Source of the DNA: an uncultured Collinsella sp.
GTDB lineage: Bacteria; Actinomycetota; Coriobacteriia; Coriobacteriales; Coriobacteriaceae
Reading direction: 5' to 3'
Length of the DNA stretch: 29,689 nucleotides
NCBI GenBank assembly: GCA_900757615.1
Contig: CAAEON010000027.1
Span: 1 to 29,689, forward strand
Shown: in pieces, positions 1 through 6,534 of the stretch
Position numbering within the stretch: the stretch's first letter is position 1
Layout of the letters: each line of letters opens with the position of its first letter
The notes under the pieces: model-generated
The model's input: the letters and a program-made list of their open reading frames with translations, nothing else
Database searches by the model: none
What the model was told of the DNA's origin: nothing
Position numbers and translations under genes: made by a program

Positions 1-2
1 AG

Positions 3-80
3 GCGGGCGCCCCGGGGACTACGTTGACGCTGCTTGTCTCGCCCGGGTGCCGTCGGGCCAGGGAAGGGCGTCTTTGCTGA
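3..80 (+). CDS. 3' end of an unidentified upstream gene (partial)
   Basis: An open frame enters from the left edge and stops at TGA 78-80, just before a terminator-like hairpin. Its third codon positions are almost all G or C, as in the confident genes here, which favours this frame over the other two. The last 25 residues include GTTLTLLVSPG, which resembles the closing strand of a PASTA repeat, but this is far too little to assign a family. Not recognised beyond that. Confidence 0.35.
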   Translation, partial: AGAPGTTLTLLVSPGCRRAREGRLC

Positions 81-94
81 TAGGTGCTTTGCTG

Positions 95-121
95 AAAGAG
101 CTGCTTTTATTGCGGCTCTTT
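95..121 (+). terminator. Putative intrinsic terminator upstream of fmt
   Basis: Positions 95-104 (AAAGAGCTGC) pair with 112-121 (GCGGCTCTTT), giving a 10-bp stem with one G-U pair and a 7-base loop, followed by a T-rich stretch. It lies 15 bases after the stop of the partial upstream gene, so fmt probably has its own promoter in 122-237. I could not pick that promoter convincingly. Confidence 0.55.
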
Positions 122-237
122 CTTTGGTTTTGGGTATATTTGTTTCTGTTGAACTGTTCTTGCGGCTGGGTGCGCTTCCGACCTGGGCGCTGTTATTCGT
201 AGCCGTGTCGGCTCGGTTTGAGGGGAGACATTGTTTT

Positions 238-1158
238 ATGCGTATTGTGTTTATGGGTACGCCTGATTTTGCTGTGCCTTCGTTGACTTCGCTCGTCGAG
301 GCTGGGAATGAGATTGCGCTTGTTGTTACTCGTCCCGATGCTGTTCGCGGGCGTGGTAAGAAGCTGGAGCCGTCTCCTGTTAAGGCTAAGGCGCTTGAGC
401 TGGGGTTGCCCGTCATTGAGGCGAATCGCATGACCCCTGAGGTTGTTGAGGCGCTTCAGGCTGCGCAGGCGGATATTTTCTGTGTGGCTGCTTATGGTTG
501 CATTTTGCCCGATGAGGTGCTGCATATGGCGCCGCTTGGTATTGTGAATGTTCATGCTTCGCTGCTGCCTCGTTGGCGTGGGGCTGCTCCTATTCAGCGT
601 GCGATTCTTGCTGGTGACGAGGTTGCTGGCGTTTCTATTATGCGCATTGGGCATGGCGTGGATACTGGTGCTTATTGTGCTCAGGCTTCCACGTCGGTTG
701 CCGGTAAGCATGCTGAGGCGCTGACCATGGAGCTTGGTGAGCTTGGCGGTAAACTGCTTGCCGATACGCTTCCTTCGCTTGCCGATGGCACCGCCGTGTG
801 GATTGAGCAGGATGAGGCGCTCGTTACCCATGCTGCCAAGATTTCTAAGCAGGAGATGCGCCTGGGTCCGCAAATGGCGGCGCTTGATTGCGTTCGTCAT
901 GTGCTGGCCTCGTCCGATGCCGCGCCTGCTCGTTGCGTGATTGCCGGTAAGACCGTACGCGTGCTCGATGCTTCGCCGGCTGATATGTCGCTTGGCGAGG
1001 GTCAGGTTCTCGTTAAGGCCAAACGTGTTTACCTTGGCCTATCCGATGGCTCGGTTGAGTTGCTCGAGGTTAAGCCTGATGGCAAGCGTGCTATGGCCGC
1101 TTCTGCTTGGGCTGCTGGCCTGCAGGGCGCCGATCTTTCGTGGGGTGTTTTGTCATGA
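238..1158 (+). CDS. fmt: Methionyl-tRNA formyltransferase
   Basis: Transfers a formyl group from 10-formyltetrahydrofolate to methionyl-initiator-tRNA in the cytoplasm, providing the fMet start residue. The 306-residue product has the usual length. It begins MRIVFMGTPDFAVPSL, has the folate-site signature NVHASLLPRWRGAAPIQ around residues 106-122, a VDTG segment near residues 143-146 matching the family's GLDTG, and the AAKISKQE motif at the start of the C-terminal tRNA-binding domain. The frame is open upstream to the left edge, but that part does not look like protein; ATG 238 gives the family N-terminus. The stop overlaps the rsmB start (ATGA), the common fmt-rsmB pairing, so the two are almost certainly cotranscribed and translationally coupled. 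Confidence 0.96.
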   Translation: MRIVFMGTPDFAVPSLTSLVEAGNEIALVVTRPDAVRGRGKKLEPSPVKAKALELGLPVIEANRMTPEVVEALQAAQADIFCVAAYGCILPDEVLHMAPLGIVNVHASLLPRWRGAAPIQRAILAGDEVAGVSIMRIGHGVDTGAYCAQASTSVAGKHAEALTMELGELGGKLLADTLPSLADGTAVWIEQDEALVTHAAKISKQEMRLGPQMAALDCVRHVLASSDAAPARCVIAGKTVRVLDASPADMSLGEGQVLVKAKRVYLGLSDGSVELLEVKPDGKRAMAASAWAAGLQGADLSWGVLS

Positions 1159-2555
1159 GCAAGCTGTCTCCCGCGCGCAAGCTTGCGCTCGATGTGCTGA
1201 TGGAGGCCGATCGCCGTGGCATGTATGCGCGCGACGTGCTGTCCTCTCGCGCATCGGCCAAGGCTATTGACCAGCGCGATTCCGCTTTTGCCGCCCGCTT
1301 GGCGCTGGGTGTGGCCGCCACGCAGGGTATTTTGGACGAGCTGCTCGATCAGTTTCTCGATAAGCCTAAAAAGGTTGCGCCGCGTGTTCGCATGGCGCTT
1401 CGTATCTCGGCCTTCGAGATGCTCTACCTGCATACGCCGGGCCGCGTTGCCGTAAGTCAGGGAGTTGAGCTGGTTCGCTGCGGTGCTAAGTCCGCCGCTG
1501 GCTTGGCCAATGCTGTACTGCATAAGGTTGCAGACAATGTTGAGGACTTTGCTACTGCGTCCGATGTGGATGAGCCTGAGCGACGCTTGGTTCGTCTGTC
1601 GCGCCTGATGGGTCTTCCTCGCTGGCTGTGCGCCCGCATTATGGCGTCGTTTGACACGCCAGAGGGTGCGCTTAACTTTGCCGGCAATCTGGCCCCCGCG
1701 CCGCTCGCTTTGCACGAGAACGCCTTTGCAACCAAACCTGATCCGTACCTATCGCAGCTTGTGGCGCCTGTGTTCCCTGGCTGCCATGCTCCGGTCGATG
1801 CTCAAGTTACCGTTGCTTCGGGTGTGTTTGAGCGTGCTGCTGCCGTGGCCTCGGACCTTAACGCCCAGCTTATCGCCACAGCTGCCACGCGCCCTGGTAG
1901 CTGCCTTGAGATTGGAGCCGGTCGTGGCACCAAGACCTATGTGATGATGTGCCAGGCCAAGCGTGCGGGCTATGAGCGTCAGCATACGGCGCTCGATCTG
2001 CATGATCGCAAGTGCGATCTGAATCTCGCTCGCCTGCATAAGGCCGGTATTCAGGGCGTTCGTACGGTTTCGGGTGATGCTTGCGAGCTTGATGAGGTGC
2101 TCACATCGTTTGATGCCATGCTTGGCGAGCCGGTAAAGTTCGACACGGTCTTTATCGATGCGCCGTGCTCGGGCACCGGTACCATGCGCCGTCATCCCGA
2201 GATCCCGTGGCGCCTGACCGAAATAGATGTGACGGTTGAGCTGCCCAAACTGCAGCTTACGATGCTCAAAGAGGCTGCTGCGCGCGTGGCTGCCGGCGGC
2301 GAACTCATCTATGCGACGTGCTCGGTTTTCGACGAGGAGAACACGCAGGTGGTGGACGCTTTCCTGAACTCTTCCGAGGGCGCCGGCTTTAGTGTGGCGC
2401 CGCTCTCCGAAGCCCAGATTCTGCAGCTGCCCGAGTTCGCCCAAGCCAAGAAGCTGGTAGCCGTCCGCCAAAACGACCGAGGACTTTTCCAAAGCGTGCC
2501 GGTAAACGCCGACTCCTACGACGGCCACTTCTGCGCCAGACTGGTCCACAAGTAA
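1155..2555 (+). CDS. rsmB: 16S rRNA (cytosine-967-C5)-methyltransferase RsmB
   Basis: SAM-dependent methyltransferase of the RsmB/NOP2/Sun family that modifies C967 of 16S rRNA. The 466-residue product has an N-terminal NusB-like RNA-binding domain (about residues 5-135), a linker, and a Rossmann methyltransferase domain (about 230-466). Both family cysteines are visible: C338 in IDAPCSG and C389 in YATCS, the latter being the usual catalytic nucleophile and C338 the release cysteine. The SAM-binding motif I reads EIGAGRGTKT (about 252-261) instead of the usual CAAPGGKT form, yet keeps the glycine pattern and the KT. ATG 1155 overlaps the fmt stop. Translation upstream in the same frame lies inside fmt and is not credible. 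Confidence 0.95.
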   Translation: MSKLSPARKLALDVLMEADRRGMYARDVLSSRASAKAIDQRDSAFAARLALGVAATQGILDELLDQFLDKPKKVAPRVRMALRISAFEMLYLHTPGRVAVSQGVELVRCGAKSAAGLANAVLHKVADNVEDFATASDVDEPERRLVRLSRLMGLPRWLCARIMASFDTPEGALNFAGNLAPAPLALHENAFATKPDPYLSQLVAPVFPGCHAPVDAQVTVASGVFERAAAVASDLNAQLIATAATRPGSCLEIGAGRGTKTYVMMCQAKRAGYERQHTALDLHDRKCDLNLARLHKAGIQGVRTVSGDACELDEVLTSFDAMLGEPVKFDTVFIDAPCSGTGTMRRHPEIPWRLTEIDVTVELPKLQLTMLKEAAARVAAGGELIYATCSVFDEENTQVVDAFLNSSEGAGFSVAPLSEAQILQLPEFAQAKKLVAVRQNDRGLFQSVPVNADSYDGHFCARLVHK

Positions 2556-2561
2556 TTACTA

Positions 2562-2628
2562 AGTTGCGGTGAAATAGGGATTGAATATCGGCTTCTAACC
2601 GCCAAACAGTCCTTATTTCACCGCAACT
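2562..2628. repeat. Long inverted repeat between convergent genes (REP/MITE-like or bidirectional terminator)
   Basis: AGTTGCGGTGAAATA at 2562-2576 is exactly inverted at 2614-2628, and pairing continues inward (two G-U pairs) to 2582 and 2608, making a stem of about 21 bp with a 25-base loop that has its own small CGG/CCG stem. It starts 6 bases after the rsmB stop. The AT-rich middle and the length are unlike a plain terminator, so it may be a dispersed palindromic element. Copies elsewhere cannot be checked here. Confidence 0.7.
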
Positions 2629-2656
2629 CATAAGGAAACCTGGGTAGCTAAAGAAG

Positions 2657-2688
2657 CAGCCCCGCGATCGGTGTCGGTCGCGGGGCTG
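2657..2688. terminator. Bidirectional intrinsic terminator between rsmB and the zinc-ribbon gene
   Basis: CAGCCCCGCGA (2657-2667) pairs perfectly with TCGCGGGGCTG (2678-2688) around a 10-base loop. On the plus strand TTTGGTTT follows; on the minus strand the complement of CTAAAGAA gives a T-rich stretch. It serves both the plus-strand fmt-rsmB unit and the minus-strand gene ending at 2697. Confidence 0.8.
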
Positions 2689-2696
2689 TTTGGTTT

Positions 2697-2933
2697 CTAG
2701 TGGCTATGCGGGCAGTTGGCGCAACAGCCGCTGGTGGCGCTGGTGCTGGAGCCGCCGCTTCGCTGGTCGGTGTTGTAGAAACCGCTGCCCTCAAATTTAA
2801 TGCCGCTGGCCGAGAACGTCTTGGCCGCCGGGGCACCGCAGCTCGGGCACACGACCTCGGGAGTCTCGGACATGGGATGCTCAACCTCAAACACGTTGCC
2901 GCAGCTCGAGCACTTGTAATCGTAGCGCGCCAT
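2697..2933 (-). CDS. FmdB-family zinc-ribbon protein
   Basis: A 78-residue protein with two CxxC knuckles (C8/C11 and C29/C32) in an N-terminal zinc ribbon beginning MARYDYKCSSCG, followed by a segment that is G/S-rich and ends CCANCPHSH. The N-terminal pattern matches the FmdB/CxxC_CxxC_SSSS regulatory-protein family, whose role is not well established. The extra C-terminal Cys/His cluster could bind a second metal. An AAAGGAAG Shine-Dalgarno sits upstream of the ATG. It follows the glucan fusion gene by 88 bases with a hairpin in between, so it may be separately transcribed; no functional link to glycogen is implied. Confidence 0.88.
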   Translation of the reverse strand: MARYDYKCSSCGNVFEVEHPMSETPEVVCPSCGAPAAKTFSASGIKFEGSGFYNTDQRSGGSSTSATSGCCANCPHSH

Positions 2934-2955
2934 AATACTTCCTTTTCAGCACAAA

Positions 2956-2977
2956 GCGGGCAGATCGCTCTGCCCGC
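2956..2977 (-). terminator. Hairpin after the glucan debranching fusion gene
   Basis: GCGGGCAGA (2956-2964) pairs with TCTGCCCGC (2969-2977) around a TCGC tetraloop, 9 GC-rich base pairs, 45 bases after the stop of the upstream minus-strand gene. The following minus-strand sequence TTTGTG is only a weak U tract, so termination may be partial. Confidence 0.55.
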
Positions 2978-3021
2978 AAAAATTCAAACGTCTGTAACTG
3001 TACCCTATATCGGGGGTTTTA

Positions 3022-6000
3022 TCACGCTTCGCCCCAGAATCTATGGTTGTTGCGCAGGAGCTGTGCGGTTTTGCCCTCGGCAGCTGCAATGTCCGCCTCG
3101 TCTGCCTGCCAGGTCCAGTTGCCCGTAGCCACGCCCGGAACGTTCATGCGCGCGTCGTCGCCAAGCCCCAGGACATCCTGCAGCGGCATCATCACCAAGG
3201 GAGCGTTGCTTGCCAGCGCGTCGCTCATCAGCTTGGCCGCCTCTTCAACACCGCTCGGCTCGTCGCCGCCCGCAAAGGAGCGCGTGCACCAACCCGCGAG
3301 CGTCGACGTGTCGTGCGTCGAGGTGTACAGAATCTTGCCCGGTGTGGGGTGCACGCCGCAACGGGCGTCGTAATCGCTAAACTCCAGCACGTCCATACCG
3401 GGGAAGCCGCAGGTCGAAGCCATGGCGCGAACGCCGGGCGTCAAATAGCCCAAATCCTCGGCGATAAAGTTGAGCGGACCCAGCTCGTCATAGGCGGTCT
3501 GGAACAGGTCCTTGCCCGGGCCTGCCAGCCAACGCCCGTCGGCGCAGGCCTTACCCGCGGGAATGCTAAAGTAGCTGTGGAAGCCCAGGAAGTGATCCAG
3601 GCGCACGCGGTCGTAGAGCGAAAATGCACGACGTAGGCGATCCATCCACCAGCTATAGCCGTTCTGCTTCATGTGGTCCCAGCGGAACGTCGGGTTGCCC
3701 CACACCTGGCCCTCGGGCGCAAAGTTGTCGGGCGGCGCGCCAGAAATCTCAATCGCCTTACCGGTATCGGACAGCCAGAAGTTCTCGGGCTCGCTCCATG
3801 CATCGGCCGAATCGTCCGAGACATACATCGGGATATCGCCGATGACCTCGATGCCCTTCTTGTGCGCGTAGTTCATGAGCTCGCACCAGGCTAGGTCAAA
3901 GCGGTACTGCATGTACGCCTGCAGCTCTGCCTCGTCGTGGAAACGCTTGTCGTCAATCAGGTGCTCGTTGTAGCGCGCGACATCCGCCGGCCAATCGTGG
4001 CGCGACTCGCCCTCAAAGTACTTCTTAACGGCCATGTAGACGCAGTATTTCTCGAGCCAATCGGCGTTGCGATGTTTAAACGCGGTGTAGAGCGGATCGG
4101 CATCTTCGCCGCCACGGGCCTTCCAAGTCTCAAAGTCGGCCGCCAGCTCCTCTTGGCTCTCGGGCAGCAGGTCAATATTGCCCGCAAAGGCCGAAGGCCC
4201 GGCGTAAGGGGAGCGGAAGAAGTCCGTTGGGTTGACAGGCAGGACCTGCCAGTAGCGCATGCCCATAGCCGACAGATGGTCGATAAAGCGGCGCGTGGGT
4301 GCGCCGATCGTGCCGGGCTTGCCGTCATCGGTCGGTACCGAGGTGATATGGCACACAACGCCCGCGCCGTGATCGAGCGGCTCCTGCAAGCGCTGCTCGG
4401 CATGGTGATAGATGATCGACGAGCCCAGCGGATACAAATCGAGCGTGACCGTGCCGTTGTGGATCTCGCACTCGTGACCGCTGATCACGTCACTCGCGCA
4501 TTCGTCGAGCGCCGGAATCGTCACGCGGTGCGAATTGCGCAGACTACGGTTGATGATAACCGTCGCGGACTCGCCATCCTTGCCCGTGCGGTTGTATGCC
4601 AGCACCTCGTCGTTGAGCGCGAAGGCCTTGATCTCGCCGTCGATCATAAACGGCAGTGCGCGGCGTACGGCGGAGGCGTTTTTGACAATAGCCAGCGTGT
4701 CGAAGTCGTGCAGTTGGTCCTTGGTCGGCAGGGTGCGGCGGTTGCCCGGATCGGTTAGACCCTCCAGGCCGTATTCGTCGCCGTAGTAGATCGAAGGCAC
4801 GCCGGGGAACGTCATCTGCATGAGCGTTGCAAGCCAAAAACGGCTCTTGGCCAGGCCCATCGCGTTCTCGTCCAGGCGCCATTTGCTGCGCTCACATTCG
4901 GGTAGCTGCGACTCGTCAGGGCCGCCGCCGAGCACCGAGATAATGCGCGGACGGTCGTGGCTCGAAAGCAGATTAAGTGCGCAAGACAGGGCCTCACGGG
5001 GATAGTTCTCGCGCAGGGTCTCGATATCCTCGGCAGCTTGGTAGGCGTTTTTGTAGCCCATCAAAAAGCCGATGACCATGTCGCGGAAGGGGTAATCCAT
5101 AGCAGAGTCCAACTCGGAGCCCTGTAGGTAGCGACGCAGATGGCCGTAGCTAATCTTGTTGGAGGCGTCTTCCCAGACTTCGCCGAGCAACAGTGCGTCA
5201 GGCTTTTCGGCAAGTACGGCCTTCTTGATCTCGGCCAGGAAGTCGTCGGAAAGCTCGTCAGCGACGTCCAGGCGCCAGCCATGAGCGCCGGCACGTAGCC
5301 ATTTACGGATCACGCCGTCCTTGCCCAGAAGCCGCTCGCGTACCAGCTCGGAGCTCTCATTGATGGCGGGCATGTTGCCCACGCCCCACCAGCAGTCGTA
5401 CGAGCCGTCCTCGTGGAAATAAAACGCATCGCGCCACGGCGAGTCCTCGCTCTGCCACGCGCCCACGCCGGGGTAGTTGCCGTAGCGGTTGAAATAGATG
5501 GAGTCGTCACCCGTATGATTAAAAACGCCGTCCAGAATGATGGAGATGCCCAGCTTCTCGGCCGCCTGGCACAGCTCGGTAAAGTCCTGCTCGGTGCCCA
5601 GGATTGGGTCGATCTTGGTGTAGTCGGCCGTGTCGTAGCGGTGGTTGCTCGCGGCCTCAAAGATGGGGTTGAGGTAGATGGCCGTAAAGCCCAGCTCCGC
5701 GATGCGGGGCAGATCATTTTGGATGCCCTTGAGCGAGCCGCCGTAGAAGTCCCAGGTCTTGATGGAGCCGTCCTCGGCGCGCTCGTATACGGGCGGCTCG
5801 TTCCAGTCCTCGATCATGCGGCACTGGATTCCGTTGCGCGGTTTTTCGACTTCGGCCAGCGTGCGCTCGCGCCAGTTTTCGTCGCGGGCATAGCGGTCGG
5901 GGAAGATCTGGTACACCATGCCGCGCTCGTACCAGGCGGGGCGGTTCTCGCGGTGCTTATAGACTGTAATCTGGAAGGACGGCACCTCGGCGTAGTCGTA

Positions 6001-6318
6001 AGTTACGCCCTCGCCACCGGTGCGACCCTGCGGTGCGCCCAAGCGGACCTCGGGCTGGCCCTCGATATTGCAGATAAAGCTGTACCAGATAAGACAAGGC
6101 TCGGTGCACTCAAGCTCTACGGTAAATATGCCGTCGCCCTCGTGCGTCATGGGATACCGAGACTCACCGATTTCATCGACCCAGGTACGCAACGTAAGCG
6201 TTGCCTGGTTGGGATCGGCATCCTCCAGAATCACGGAGAGCGAAAGGGTAGTTCCTGTGGTCACAGCGCCAAACGGAGTGCGAAACTGCGGCAGACGGCT
6301 GTTGTGAATCAATCTCAT
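3022..6318 (-). CDS. Bifunctional glycogen debranching (GH13) / 4-alpha-glucanotransferase (GH77) protein
   Basis: A 1098-residue cytoplasmic fusion for alpha-glucan breakdown. Residues 1-120 form a beta-rich N-terminal domain like those of neopullulanase-type enzymes. Residues about 130-560 are a GH13 catalytic domain with DGVFNH, GWRLDVADE (nucleophile D351), GEVWE (acid/base E380) and SSHDRPR (D455). Residues about 645-1098 are GH77 (MalQ) with GDIPMYV, VRLDHF (nucleophile D908), AEDLG (E954) and THDTS (D1003). Both active sites look intact. Such fusions are annotated in Gram-positive gut bacteria as GlgX/4-alpha-glucanotransferase. I chose ATG 6318: the open frame extends 32 codons further to 6414, but that stretch contains the likely promoter and does not look like protein. 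The known MalQ role is to disproportionate maltodextrins released by debranching. Confidence 0.93.
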   Translation of the reverse strand: MRLIHNSRLPQFRTPFGAVTTGTTLSLSVILEDADPNQATLTLRTWVDEIGESRYPMTHEGDGIFTVELECTEPCLIWYSFICNIEGQPEVRLGAPQGRTGGEGVTYDYAEVPSFQITVYKHRENRPAWYERGMVYQIFPDRYARDENWRERTLAEVEKPRNGIQCRMIEDWNEPPVYERAEDGSIKTWDFYGGSLKGIQNDLPRIAELGFTAIYLNPIFEAASNHRYDTADYTKIDPILGTEQDFTELCQAAEKLGISIILDGVFNHTGDDSIYFNRYGNYPGVGAWQSEDSPWRDAFYFHEDGSYDCWWGVGNMPAINESSELVRERLLGKDGVIRKWLRAGAHGWRLDVADELSDDFLAEIKKAVLAEKPDALLLGEVWEDASNKISYGHLRRYLQGSELDSAMDYPFRDMVIGFLMGYKNAYQAAEDIETLRENYPREALSCALNLLSSHDRPRIISVLGGGPDESQLPECERSKWRLDENAMGLAKSRFWLATLMQMTFPGVPSIYYGDEYGLEGLTDPGNRRTLPTKDQLHDFDTLAIVKNASAVRRALPFMIDGEIKAFALNDEVLAYNRTGKDGESATVIINRSLRNSHRVTIPALDECASDVISGHECEIHNGTVTLDLYPLGSSIIYHHAEQRLQEPLDHGAGVVCHITSVPTDDGKPGTIGAPTRRFIDHLSAMGMRYWQVLPVNPTDFFRSPYAGPSAFAGNIDLLPESQEELAADFETWKARGGEDADPLYTAFKHRNADWLEKYCVYMAVKKYFEGESRHDWPADVARYNEHLIDDKRFHDEAELQAYMQYRFDLAWCELMNYAHKKGIEVIGDIPMYVSDDSADAWSEPENFWLSDTGKAIEISGAPPDNFAPEGQVWGNPTFRWDHMKQNGYSWWMDRLRRAFSLYDRVRLDHFLGFHSYFSIPAGKACADGRWLAGPGKDLFQTAYDELGPLNFIAEDLGYLTPGVRAMASTCGFPGMDVLEFSDYDARCGVHPTPGKILYTSTHDTSTLAGWCTRSFAGGDEPSGVEEAAKLMSDALASNAPLVMMPLQDVLGLGDDARMNVPGVATGNWTWQADEADIAAAEGKTAQLLRNNHRFWGEA

Positions 6319-6378
6319 AATACGGTCCAGTTCAATAGAATCACGGCCTGCGGGCCATGGCTTTACGCACAAGTTGTA

Positions 6379-6408
6379 AGTATATCTTTTGTACACAGGC
6401 TGTATAAA
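6379..6408 (-). promoter_or_regulatory. Putative promoter of the glucan debranching fusion gene
   Basis: On the minus strand TTTATA (complement of 6403-6408) is followed after 18 bases by TATACT (complement of 6379-6384), a good -10 with a mediocre -35. Transcription from here would begin downstream of ATG 6414, supporting ATG 6318 as the real start. A TGGTAAA box lies directly upstream. Confidence 0.5.
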
Positions 6409-6417
6409 CAACATCCG

Positions 6418-6459
6418 TTTACCATCGGCGAACGGTTGTCCTAGAAAATCGTTTTACCA
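6418..6459 (-). promoter_or_regulatory. Two TGGTAAA operator-like boxes upstream of the fusion gene
   Basis: On the minus strand TGGTAAAACGATTTTC (complement of 6444-6459) and TGGTAAA (complement of 6418-6424) lie just upstream of the predicted -35. The first is nearly palindromic around a central CG, the shape typical of LacI-family operators, and almost matches a site at 16385-16398 in the glgB/HAD divergent region. The regulator is not in the window. Confidence 0.45.
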
Positions 6460-6471
6460 CTACCTACAGAG

Positions 6472-6498
6472 AAGGGGCGCCCGGTTGGAGCGCCCCTT
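6472..6498 (-). terminator. Terminator-like hairpin after glgA
   Basis: AAGGGGCGC (6472-6480) pairs with GCGCCCCTT (6490-6498), a perfect 9-bp stem with a 9-base loop, 36 bases past the glgA stop. On the minus strand it is followed by CTCTGT, a poor U tract. It separates glgA from the promoter of the fusion gene. Confidence 0.6.
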
Positions 6499-6534
6499 GC
6501 TTAGGGTTTGATGAGGTTTTGAATCGTCTGTATG

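Noticed and set aside
6319..6414. Upstream ATG 6414 as the start of the debranching fusion
   Set aside because: The 32 extra residues do not look like the family and overlap the predicted promoter.
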